DNA from: Chara braunii
Lineage: Eukaryota > Streptophyta > Charophyceae > Charales > Characeae
Assembly: GCA_003427395.1 (NCBI GenBank)
Contig: BFEA01000072.1
Span: 2,120,338-2,181,735, forward strand
Length of the DNA: 61,398 bases
Reading direction: 5' to 3'
Positions 11,242 to 20,984 of the stretch are shown one piece after another. Below the pieces are notes generated by a model. It was not told the DNA's origin, did no database searches, and saw only the letters and a list, made by a program, of their open reading frames with translations. The stretch's first letter is position 1. Every line of letters begins with the position of its first letter. The position numbers and the translations under genes are program-made.

Positions 11242-11977
11242 TGTCGGCCCGAATACCCTTACAAGGGTATTTGGGCACATTCTTCTGCAGTTTACAGGAA
11301 GAGCGCGCCGGGCGACATCTAGGGGCGTGCCCCATTTGTGTTGATTAGAGAGTGTGTGGGCATGCACTTTGTGAGCACGCGTTAGCCTGACCGAGTCTGG
11401 GTCGAGGAAGACCATGAGACGCCGGTAGGACAGATTAGAGTTAAGCTAGACTTTTTGAGGCGGTCGCAGACTCACACGCACGGTCGGAATGTCGGACGGC
11501 GTAAAGGTTGACCAGGTAGGGCGGTGACTGGGAGGAAAGCGTTGTCCGACTCACTAGGGACCGGCGGTTCCAGGTCGCACCATGTAAAATGTCGCAGGCA
11601 CTAGGTTGATCAGGCGCCGCCTACAGTAGAAGCCATGGCGAACTTTAGCTAGGACGGCGTAGGTCGGGACAGAGTGAGTAGAAGTCGGGGCGTTCGTTGG
11701 CCTAAAGGTCGTAGAACGGGCAACTTCACGATGAATATGAGGGGGTAAGAGAGCCCGACCATAGCCGCCGCGTGAGGCGGCAACATGCACGGAGAGCCTA
11801 GCAAGGCCGTGCCCTCCAAAGTAACATATGGATGTCTGCGGGCCCTTGGACGCAAGCGGTAAGTAAGGGGGACGGCCTGAGATACTGTTGCAGGCCTGGA
11901 CAGGCTGTTGTTACTCTTTATGAATAGGACTGCGCCTGCTGCAACCAGGCTGGGGCTTAGCCCTATAGGTTACGTCA
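11242..11977 (+). mobile_element. Repeat family X, copy 2 (LTR-like)
   Basis: The copy opens with TGTCGG and the palindromic head ATACCCTTACAAGGGTAT, and ends at TTACGTCA ahead of TCACCAGGCGGATCTTGGG. Its length (736 bases) is close to copy 1 (759). The middle is diverged from copies 3 and 4. No ORF in it is convincing. Confidence 0.65.
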
Positions 11978-12229
11978 CTGAGTTATCACCAGGCGGATCT
12001 TGGGATCGAGGCCAGAGTGGAGCAGCGAAGCGAGGAGGAGCGTTTCCGAGGGAACTGAGGGGTTGAGGGTCTTGCGGGACTATCCCCTTTGGTTTTGTTG
12101 GGGGAGTCTAGCAACGGGCCCGTGGGGTAGGACCAGGTACAAACGGTCCCCCTCCCCCGTCCGTTTTTCTTTATTTTATTTATCATTTTTTTTTCTGAGT
12201 TTTAAATTTTTGATTTTATTTATTTTGTT

Positions 12230-12231
<2 letters not shown>

Positions 12232-12292
<61 letters not shown>
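12232..12292. repeat. (TA)n microsatellite
   Basis: Uninterrupted TA dinucleotide run of about 60 bases inside the X copy 2 repeat. Confidence 0.97.
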
Positions 12293-12294
<2 letters not shown>

Positions 12295-12400
12295 CTGTTT
12301 TGGATGAGACCCGGCACCGGTCTCTGGGACCGGCCACGAAGTCTAGAGAGCCCACCTAGCCTAGTGCCCCCACGAACCGCTGAGACACCGGGGCTCGACG

Positions 12401-12478
12401 GTAGTTCTTCGGGACATCTGCTAGAATTGGAACGATATAGTAAAGATTAGCATGGCCCCTGCGCAAGAGTGGCATGCA
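12401..12478 (+). pseudogene. U6 snRNA-derived sequence, copy c (best preserved)
   Basis: It aligns with plant-type U6 from the 5' stem-loop (CTTCGGGACATCTG) through AGAATTGGAACGATA and TTAGCATGGCCCCTGCGC to CAAGAGTGGCATGCA. The AGC triad (TTAGCATGG) is intact, but the ACAGAGA box reads ATAGTAA, so it should not function in splicing. No T-run terminator follows and no plant upstream sequence element is obvious. It lies inside a dispersed repeat. Confidence 0.88.
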
Positions 12479-12800
12479 TATAAGGAACAAGAGGTCCTTC
12501 TTTCGTTCTGTGTGCAGCCAGCGAGGTTGAGGGACCGCTCGCAACGACGGACAGCAGGGGGGGCTGAGGAGAGTCAGACGGGCCACAATGAGAGAGAAAG
12601 GAACCTGGCCCAGTATTGGGCTGGGTACACTCGCAGACTGAGAAGATAGGACTGTGCGCAGGATGCACGCTGGGGGTCAGCAAGACATGGCGACAGTGTG
12701 AAGAAGCGGGCAGGGGACGAAAGGAAGCAGGTACAGTCAAAGAAGGAGGAGGAACGGGAGTGATGAGAAATGGGTGTGAGCATGCCCATGGGAATCGGGG

Positions 12801-13333
12801 AGGTGGCAGGTCTCTTGCCTGAGACAGAGTGAGGCGCAGGGCGCAGCAATACTAACGAGCAAATCGTTCGGCCAAAAAAAAAAAAAAAAAAAAAAGGGAG
12901 TGGGGGCGAAAAATGAAGTGAATCTGACACAGATTCTCGCCAAGATACCTGCGGAGAAACAACGGTGAAGACGGAGCAGCAGAAGGGCGGATGAGAGAGA
13001 GTGAGGGGAGAGGTTAGTAGCAACAAGGAGCATGGAGGAGGTTAACGGAGGCAGAGAATCGGATTGAATGAATCTGGACGCAGACGTGCGCCAGATACGG
13101 TCGAAGGAGAGGACGAGACAAAGGCGGAAGGAAGCGAAAGTGATCAGAATTCCCGCCGAAATTTCGTGAAATTAGAGGAGTTAGAATAATATTTTCAGTC
13201 AGGTAGAGGAGTTAGGATGTGAGGAGTGCTCCTCGCTTGAGCTGAACCTAGGAGTGAATTCTCTTTGACCTGTGCTGTGGTGCAGGCCTGTGCGTTTATT
13301 TGAAGGTCTGACTTGGTCAGCCTGACTACTCAT
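12801..13333. other. No gene recognised; A-run near 12876-12896
   Basis: Purine-rich sequence with a 20-base A run. ORFs across the A run on the minus strand are low-complexity artefacts. Confidence 0.45.
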
Positions 13334-13495
13334 CTGTTAGCACCGATAACAGGTCGGTTGTCGATTCGTCGGTTTACGACTCAACTACAACCCACCCTCA
13401 ACACTCAACCTAAAAAGGCTCTAGCCCTGGTGATTTCTATTGTTTTGTTAAGGTCTCACCCGGACTTTTATTGAATGGCCATTTAACAAAGGTAC
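13334..13495 (+). repeat. Short dispersed repeat with near-palindromic head
   Basis: CTGTTAGCACCGATAACAG at 13334-13352, then GTCGATTCGTCGGTTT and, about 110 bases on, CCATTTAACAAAG and TACTGAGT. The same series is at 55717-55833, where the head is a full palindrome. The 55.7 kb copy adjoins repeat L copy 3, so this may be a detached fragment of that element's end. Confidence 0.6.
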
Positions 13496-15154
13496 TGAGT
13501 ATTTAATTATGGTTGGTTGGCTGGAGGTTGGGGCTTGCATGGCTAAAGCACAGGGTATGAGTGAAGAGGTTGGATGGAGTTGACTCCGTGTAGTGCGTGG
13601 ACCTTTGCTTGATTCTGTGATGTGATTGCAGGTATGTGTGGAAGAGTAACATTTGAGTTATGTTGAGTGATCGTGTCTTGGGTTCAGATGGGCAAGCCAC
13701 ACAACTGTCGTGAGAGTGAACTACCCCACAACCTTTGTGTTTGAGTGAGATTGTTTTATTCCCGTTTTGCAGAGATAATAATCTAAGTAGGCGTACGCCC
13801 GGATAACCCCCACAAGGCTAATCCTGACGCTGTTTTTTTTTTTTTTTTTAACGATATTGAGGGTGCTTGTTTTATCCTTGTTGGAATTTATTTTGGTGAA
13901 ACGATAAAGTTCCGGGCGGTAGGGTTAGCGTGTCGCTGGCGATGCGCCAGACAACTCACCACTGCTCCGAATTCCTTCCTGCCCTAGGGACCTCCTTACC
14001 CCGCACCCTTTGGGGCACCTCAGGGTGCAGAAGACGGTAAGGCCCTCAGGACGGCTCTGCGCTCGCTGAAGGGTTACCTCCCCTTAGCGCACGCTTCAGC
14101 CAACGCCTGAGCGTCGGAAACTACCCCATGGCACGGAACAGGCCAGTTGGGTATGGGCACCGCACAATGCGCCGTCATCGCAGATACTTCTGTAGAGCTG
14201 CACAGTGAATTGGTATGTGTGGGTACTACATCTGCGCAATCTTATACTAATTCCCTGCACGCAGCACTCGCCGATCCTCGTACTAAAAAGTTATGGGTTA
14301 GGCGGCGAGACCAAAAGCGCGATATGGCCACCAGACTCGGGTTTTTGGTATCGCAAAGTGACACATGGGTGAAGGACCAGTCCCAGTCGGCCTATGGGAG
14401 TCCGTGCACGGGCCTCACTATCTCGGACATCGGATAGCCTACGGGTAGGACTTAGGGCGTCCTCTGCCCGCACGTTGTTTGGGTCTGCCTGCCTTTCATT
14501 TTAGGAGGCCACCAAACTAATGAGAGTTGGAGTGAGTTTTTCTTTTTGAATTTTCATGGTTGGATGTTATAGTCTGTGGCAGCCGTCAAAGTCAAACCCC
14601 TTGATGTTTGACTGCCACGACAGCTTAAAGCTATCTACTCAACCCCTCTGCACAGGGTGCAGAAGAGGGTGTGGTCTTCAACCGCACATGACGGTTGTCT
14701 GGCGTTGAGAGATTACCCCTCAAAGCGCCTGTCAGCTGACACTTGAGTGTCGAATACGACCTTCGAGATTATCGAGGACCGCAAGGCTACGAATACCACA
14801 TGGTACCTCATCAGCGCGAGTGCTCGCGTATACCCGCATGGCTGGTTGATATGAGGAGGCCATGGGCTCGCTCGACATTTATACGGAAGTCCAGCGTGCG
14901 ATACCTATCTGGTTCTTGCTGCGTAGAGTAATAGGTAGAATGGCTGAAGGGACTAGGAGTATTGTTGTGTTGTGGTGTTGTGTTTGTAGTGGTTGTTTTG
15001 TAGGCCTTCGTGTGGTAGGTGTGAGTATTCTGGTGTAACGCGTGGCGTGTGTGGCGCGTCCTAGTCGACCGACGTCGGACCGTGTTTGGGACTTCAGCCC
15101 CCCAGTGCGACGATTCACGTACGGGTCCGATTTTGGGCGTCCGACCGCACGTAC
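13496..15154. other. Diverged repeats, no gene recognised
   Basis: About 13988-14130 and 14645-14775 are diverged direct copies of one block (CAGGGTGCAGAAGA..., then a GAGCGTCG/GAGTGTCG phrase). Near 13790 a weak relative of the X-family head precedes an 18-base T run. ORFs here lack recognisable domains. Confidence 0.45.
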
Positions 15155-15400
15155 CCCCTATGCTACAGCGAGCGAGAAACGCCCTCGGCTGGGCCACCTC
15201 TGCAATTGCATACGAAAAACTTTCGCATGTGGTTCATTAGCTCGGCGGGGATACGCCCACCTAAGGGATGGTGACAGCTCCCGCAGGTGGAGATAAGCGG
15301 TGCCTCGCGTGACCCTGTCCTGTCGTAGGGGCTCGCGAGAGGTACGGCTGGCGCACTCGGTCGGAGAGGCAAACGCTTTCCGCGACAATTTCTGCATAAT
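15155..15400 (-). repeat. Repeat P, copy 2 (inverted, coding-like)
   Basis: Inverted copy of 10800-11045. On the minus strand the shared peptide features LRQDR and RELSPSL are visible in the frame ending near 15158. Both copies stay partly open, which supports a coding origin. The product is unknown. Confidence 0.6.
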
Positions 15401-15539
15401 CCTGCGTGACGCGGTCAGGAGGGTCCCCATGCGGGACCGATGCGCTCGACAGGTGCCACTGGACTTTCCATTGGTCCACGCAGGCAACATAAAAATTTCC
15501 ACGAGAAATGATAGTTGAAAAAATATTCCATAAATAACT

Positions 15540-15960
15540 ATCTTTCATATTTATAACTTATCATTCCAATGTTCGTCCAATTCTAAAATTTCCAAATTTA
15601 TTTGATAAGTTCTCGTTTAAATATGAGTTTTCCCTTCAAACTACATCTATTTGTTCAAGATGGAATGAAAGTCTGGACGAGTTTATGAAAAATCTTAATT
15701 AAACTTTCATTCTATTACAACAAATATCTTATAATTTAGATTGGATTAACCTATTTATGACTGAAAATCCTTAAAAAGAACGGCAGTCCAATTAAAATAT
15801 TTTATGAACTCATCCAGACTTTCATTCCATCTCTAGCATGCACCTCGAATAAGAAGGGATACCCCATTCTTGGAATGGAAGTTTTCAAGTAAGACGAGAA
15901 ATTTTAAAATTGGAACGACATTTTTTAAGGTTGAATAAAAAATTGAAATTTAAAATGTAA
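15540..15960. mobile_element. MITE-like inverted repeat
   Basis: The inner arms at about 15658-15693 and 15799-15834 are inverted copies of roughly 35 bases (GATGGAATGAAAGTCTGGA). An outer pair, CGTCCAATTCTAAAATTTCC near 15575 and its complement near 15900-15925, extends the symmetry. The centre is AT-rich and non-coding. The exact ends and target duplication are not resolved. Confidence 0.65.
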
Positions 15961-16002
15961 TTTTACTATAGAATGATTATTTAATTCTAGAATTGTTTTT
16001 TG

Positions 16003-16328
16003 TTGGGGTCGGCACCCTGTTGTACAACAAAGCACAACCAGTATGTGGCCGTGGTAATTGTCAGGTTTGCTCAGGGATGCGGAAGTAGAGGGACCGATGT
16101 GGTAATTTTTGATGTGCGCCGAGTACTCCCTAACAGAGTTATGAGATGTGTGCAGCGAGTTACGATCAAAAAAAAAAAAAAACGGAAAAAAAAAAAAAAA
16201 AAAAAAAAAGTTAGAAGGGCCGCATGTCATATCTGCGCCTTGATTTGAACCGCCACTTTGCTCGAACTATCTAGTAGCGTCGGACTACAGCAGTACTATG
16301 TTTCTTTTTATTTCTATCTTGTTTTTTT

Positions 16329-16427
<99 letters not shown>

Positions 16428-16790
16428 TATTAGTCGTCTTTCGAAATATTATGTTTATTCTCTTATTGCTTTGTAGAGTAACGAATAGTCGATATTGTAA
16501 TCACGCGTGAGCAGGGATAGACTGCCCGACTTTTCACGTTTCGGTTGCTATGAGTTTATTGCAATGTAGACCTCAGAAAAGAGGTAACCCGCGACTGCTT
16601 CAGTAGGAGGTTTATGACCCCTCTCGTGGGAGGTCATAAGCCCCCTCCTTGCCATCGGACCCAGGTACCCATCAGTGGTAGCCCGTAAGCGCTCTATGCG
16701 GGAAGTGAAGTGCTCGGTATCCCGTTATGGGACTGCCGCGCGTCGATATTAGTCTTTTAAGGCTGAATCGGGAGGCTGGCTACAATAGAA
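16003..16790 (+). mobile_element. Repeat family R, copy 1
   Basis: Two blocks match the inverted region at 36930-37950. The first (16003-16150) can encode a peptide with APCCT(T/A)(K/E)HN and (F/V)(D/S)(V/S)(R/A)RV-like words in both copies. The second (about 16565-16765) carries GGTCATAA..CCCC and CGGTATCCCGTTATGGGA. An A-rich run and a TAA/TTA microsatellite sit between them in this copy only. The family is unidentified; a retroelement end is plausible. Confidence 0.6.
16330..16424. repeat. (TAA)n/(TTA)n palindromic microsatellite
   Basis: A TAA run switches to its own complement TTA at about 16370, so the whole tract can fold back on itself. The isoleucine run in one frame is an artefact. 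Confidence 0.95.
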
Positions 16791-17019
16791 ATATTACACC
16801 TGTTTAAGTGACCGTTGGGGTTCGACTTTTATTTTATTTTTATTTCTCTCTGAATTTCAAAACTAATAAATAAAATTCGGAATAAGTGTCCCTCTTTTAA
16901 AACATAGAGATTGGGGTGCACAATAATTCTATTAAAAAAAAAAAGGAGTCACGCCGCTTGCTATTGACTATCCGGTGCATACTCATATTCTCTCTATCAC
17001 AAGTGGTTATCGGGTAGCT
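16791..17019. other. No gene recognised
   Basis: AT-rich spacer with a short A run near 16935. Confidence 0.4.
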
Positions 17020-17390
17020 GAAAATTCAGGAATGAAAATTCTGAAGTGGGAGTTTTGGGCAGTCTAAAAATCCTGAATGGTCCTGAAGTGGTGAAAGGTC
17101 CGAAGACCCTGAAAACTACCTGTTTAGAAAGGCTGCATCCTGAAGTGGTGAAGGGTGTCCTGAAGTGGTCAAGTGTCCTGAAGTGGTCAAGTGAGAGTTT
17201 TGGGCAGTCTAAAAATCCTAAATGGTCCTGAAGTGGTGAAAGGTCCGAAGACCATGAAAACCACCCTTCACCATTTCAGGACCATTCAGGATTTTCAGAC
17301 CTGAATGGTCTTGAAGTGGTGAAAGGTCCGAAGACCCTGAAAACCACTTGTTGAGGTAGGTTGGCTGCATCCTGAAGTGGTGATGAAAAA
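17020..17390. repeat. Cluster of CCTGAAGTGG repeats
   Basis: TCCTGAAGTGGT(G/C)AA recurs about eight times, with longer duplicated phrases (GAAAGGTCCGAAGACC, TTTTGGGCAGTCTAAAAATC) and one inverted stretch near 17265-17300. It is a locally duplicated, partly palindromic tract without coding potential. Confidence 0.8.
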
Positions 17391-17455
17391 TACGACTGTT
17401 GTTAACCTTCTCTCCTCTCTGTCTCTCACACGGGCAATTTGGGGTAGAAGTGTCG

Positions 17456-17893
17456 TGTCGGTGGGAATACCCTTACAAGGGTATCCGCCCTGGTTTTTGC
17501 GAGCGACAATTTTTTTTTTTTAAAGTTGAGTATACCGCACGAGTCACGACAGTCTCCGTTGTTTATGCGGCTGATGGTTGACTAGAATAAAGAGTGTGTG
17601 GGCTCGTAGACTTAAGGCGCGCGTGATTTCTTTTTATCTTTGATGACTGAAGGAGCCGGCGTGGGCGCCAACCAAATTTTTATCTTTATTTTTGATTAAA
17701 CCAGGATTAAATAGATTTTTGTCGTTTGATTGATGTGCTTGCATGCGACCTATGCGTACGTGCAGAGAAGGACATCGACAACAAGGAGGCCTTGAAGTGT
17801 TTTTAGTAGGCCCGCGTGTCGCGCGGTGTCTGTTTATTTAGGCATTCGTCAGAGCTAGACCTAGACTTGGGTCTGACACTATTAGTTACGACA
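17456..17893 (+). mobile_element. Repeat family X, copy 3 (LTR-like)
   Basis: Starts TGTCGGTGG plus the palindromic head and ends at TTACGACA before TCATCAGGGAGATTCAGGG. At 438 bases it is shorter than copies 1 and 2. The segment with GGCGCGCGTGATT and TTTTTGATTAA is shared with copy 4. The TG...CA ends are clearest here. Confidence 0.7.
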
Positions 17894-18100
17894 TCGGACT
17901 TTCATCAGGGAGATTCAGGGATCGAGACCAAGCAGCGATGACGCAGGGATCCGGGTGGCGTGAACGGAGTGAGGGGGGTGAGGGCCTGGCGGAGCTATCC
18001 CCCTTGGGTTTGTATTTGGCGGAGTCGGGACGGTAATGGCGGTTCCTTTTTATGATTAAAATTTTCCTAGATATTTTATTATTTTTTTGCCATTATTATT
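17894..18100 (+). mobile_element. Sequence downstream of X copy 3
   Basis: The CATCAGG block and the G-rich segment are shared with copies 1 and 2. It fades in a T/A-rich tract near 18060-18100, and no U6-like block follows. Confidence 0.5.
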
Positions 18101-20965
18101 AAATCTTACGCCCTGATTTTTTTAATCGGACGCGACACTGGCCGTGGGTGGTCGTCGCGGCAACCAATGAGTTGAGCACACATCCGTTTTGGTGAGCCCG
18201 TGAACGATCGGCCACTTAACGGAGAAAAGTCTAAGTGGCGGGATGCTTTTTGCGGATGGATGTCGCATCCGCCAGCGACGGTCCTTGGTGAGGGGTTTAG
18301 GTATGAACGTGCCCTTTGGGGGCCCGAAGGACAGCTGGCCGTCCCTGAAGACGGTCGGACGACCAAGCTAAGGTGTTGGGCTGAATGACCAGTTGCGTGG
18401 GACCAGCCTGACCGAACTACCCTGGGCGTCGTGAGCCGCTACAGCCAAGCACTGTCGTGTTGAAAGCAGGACGGAACGGAGAAACGGGGGCAACTGTATA
18501 TCTCTACGCAGCACCAGCGAGCGTAGAGCCGCAGTGGTAAGATCAGGAGTGGGAGCGACGGGCAGTGAGGCTGGCTGAGCGGCGTTGAGCAACAGCGAGG
18601 CGGAACGCTGAGATAGGGCCGACTGGCGGGTCGCTGTGGGGTGCTGTCGGGGCGAGGAGAGTAAAGGTCAGAGCCGAACGGGTAGCGGAGGAGACTGGCA
18701 GGATGACGGGCAACAGTAAGGGAGGGAGCCGTGAGTGGACCCGGGCGGATATTCGCGCCAGGTGCACCAGCAAGCGGACGACGAAGTGGGCGACAGGTGA
18801 GGCTATGGCAGGGATGAAGATGCGAGATCCCGCCCGTTACTCAATAAAAGCGGGGGGGGGGAGATGTTAATTCGGGGTTATTAGCCATGGCGAATCCAAA
18901 TATGGTGTCAGTTTTGGTAGAAAGTTAGTGGATTAGGAGGTTAGTAGAAAAAGTGGTGCGCCAGGGCTATGGCGGAGGCAAAGAGGAAGATGGGAAAGAA
19001 GGAGATGATGACTCATTTTTGCGTGGGTTCCGACAAGTGAGGAACTGTTTCGGAGGTTTTTAGCTATGGCTAGTTTGATGGCAATATTAGATTTGAGGGT
19101 AGACTAGTAGATTAGAGGTTAGTAAGAGAAGGGACTGCGCGAAGTAGTCGGAGATGACTGAGATGAAGGAGATGTGGAGAGGAAAATGGATCTCGCCCGT
19201 TTCTTGATGAAAACGGGCGAGCAGAGAGTCGATTCGGTGGTTTTGGAGATTGGCGACCCCAAATCCGAGCTCAAAACTAGCACTAGGTTAGTAGAATCAG
19301 GGTTAGTAGAAGGAGATGATGCGCGAAGGTAGCAAGAACGGATATGGTAGAGGTTGAAGATTAGTACATTTTGGTTATCCTTTGGATCGATTTTTACCAA
19401 AATGGAGATTTAGAGAACGACGAATCGAATAGAGGAGCTAGATTGGGGAGGGAGTTGTGGGTTTTTGTGCTATAAAGAAACGGAGTTGCGCCCGGGGGAG
19501 TAGCCGGTTGAATATGGAATGGACCTACCAGCGTGCTAGGGGCAGATTCATCCGATTTCGCGCATCCTATCGATGAAAGTAGCGTGTGATCAGCCGCGGG
19601 TTTGGAGTTTGAAGGGTTATGTGATGCATGAGTGATGAGACCAGCGCGTGACTGAATGTGTACGAAGTGAGCGGAAAGAAGAGGAGGGAACTTACCTGCT
19701 GGACTAAGAGTGGTCGCGCCATCCTCCTCACGGATCGACTCATAGTCAGCATAGTCGAGACAGAGGGGATGGACCGCGGTGATGAGCCGTATGCCAATCT
19801 GACCGAGGGGTGATGAAGCTGGTGACAGTGTGAGGGTACGTACCTGGTCTTGCTGATGGCCCAATAAGTTGACATTTTCACCTGAGTGATCTTCGCAGAC
19901 TGCTCTCCCAGTATCGCCAGGAGTTGCCAACTTAGTCGTAACCATCATTACAACTGGAGGGCGACTGGGTGCATTGAGGAGCAGGTGAAGACTGAAGGCA
20001 GCAGGAAGGAGCAGGGGAGACTGAAGGTAGCGGGTAGAGAGAGAGAGAGAGTAAGGATATGGCAGAAGCAGAGATGGAAAGTTGGGCCTACCTGACCAAC
20101 TGGAATTGCACGCTATACTGCAGCAGCAGCGGATCCTCCATGTTCTGGCAGAGGATTCACTCCGAGTGGTACGTCGTATTGGATTGAAGGGCGTAAGGCC
20201 GTTCGCGAGGTAGGAAGACTTACCTGCCGGCTAGTGCGTTGCTCATCCTATTGACAACGTTGTAGCCTCCCAGCTACGAAGGAAAGGAGGCTGAGACCAG
20301 CTGGCCGGTGCATTGTATGGCCGGTTGAATCGAGAGGACATGCCTGACGAAAGCCGGAGGGCAGTGAGCTATGCCTGTACAAAAGTAATCTGTGAGAGTG
20401 CTAGTTTGATTGTAACACTGTTGCATGACTGGTATAGGCATGCACGTTAGTGACTGCTATTGAGACCTGCGAGTTACTTTACCTCTGATAGAACAAAGTA
20501 GATATGCGACCACAGCCTCAGGATTGAATTGTCGTAGCCTGCAGACATGCGGGCTGTGTTTTCATGGTGTATTGACAGTTGATCTGAGAATAGGCACCAA
20601 TTGGGCTTGTAGCGCACTCCGTCATCCCTGTAGGAGCGAAGAAGAAGCTGTTGTTATCCACCATCAGCTGCCGAGCACAACGTCGCTGTATTCCTTATTA
20701 CGATGTATAAGTGCTCGCCGAAGTTGCTACTACATTCGGGCTTCATACTACAGTTCTGTGATTATTGTGAAATACTGAACTTATTGTTGAGTATTGTTAC
20801 TAGGCACTGCTGCAGCGCCCTGACTCGGAGCAAAACGTGTTGGCCAGCGTTTAGAGTAGAGCAGAGAGGGTGAGCCCTGCTCAGAACGCAGCCTTCCAGG
20901 CTACGTAGCAGCGAATCGGTCAGAGGTTGGAGCACAGTGATTCTGGGATAAAGGGATCACACTCT
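18101..20965. other. Probable interior of L copy 2; no identifiable gene
   Basis: Near 20310 the phrase AGCTGGCCGGTGCA is the inverse of one at about 58045 beside L copy 3, and the CCCGCCCGTT...AAAGCGGG/AAACGGGCG blocks at 18825 and 19195 are inverses of 59220-59250. Several (G)TACCT(G) phrases recur at 19694, 19840, 20088 and 20222. No pol-type motif is seen. Confidence 0.45.
18820..19345. repeat. Degenerate tandem units of about 180 bp
   Basis: Units near 18875, 19055 and 19235 share an ordered set of words: ATGGC(T/G)A, GGTTAGTA(G/A), then (G)TGCGCGA/AG. Two are preceded by the CCCGCCCGTT/CTCGCCCGTT block. The copies are strongly diverged. Confidence 0.5.
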
Positions 20966-20982
20966 AAAAAAGGGGGAGGTTA
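20966..20982 (+). promoter_or_regulatory. Polypurine tract candidate
   Basis: An AAAAAAGGGGGAGG run lies directly before the first bases shared by all L copies, where a retrotransposon's second-strand primer would sit. Similar purine runs border the other two copies on the appropriate strand. Functional identity is inferred from position. Confidence 0.45.
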
Positions 20983-20984
20983 CG

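Larger units (their letters stand above)
11978..12800 (+). mobile_element. Sequence downstream of X copy 2 with U6-like block
   Basis: The order matches the region after X copy 1: the CAGGCGGAT block, a G-rich segment, a T-rich segment, here a (TA)n run, a U6-like block at 12401 and the word GTGAGCATGCCCATGGGAA near 12775. The recurrence of both U6 and the trailing word shows that they belong to the repeat rather than to two independent insertions. Confidence 0.55.

Noticed and set aside
12000-12359. Plus-strand frame with Tyr-Ile repeat
   Set aside because: Created by the TA microsatellite inside a repeat.
12401-12478. Functional U6 snRNA gene
   Set aside because: ACAGAGA box altered, no terminator run, no upstream promoter elements, and the block is part of a dispersed repeat.
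16258-16476. Plus-strand poly-isoleucine frame
   Set aside because: Created by the TAA/TTA microsatellite.
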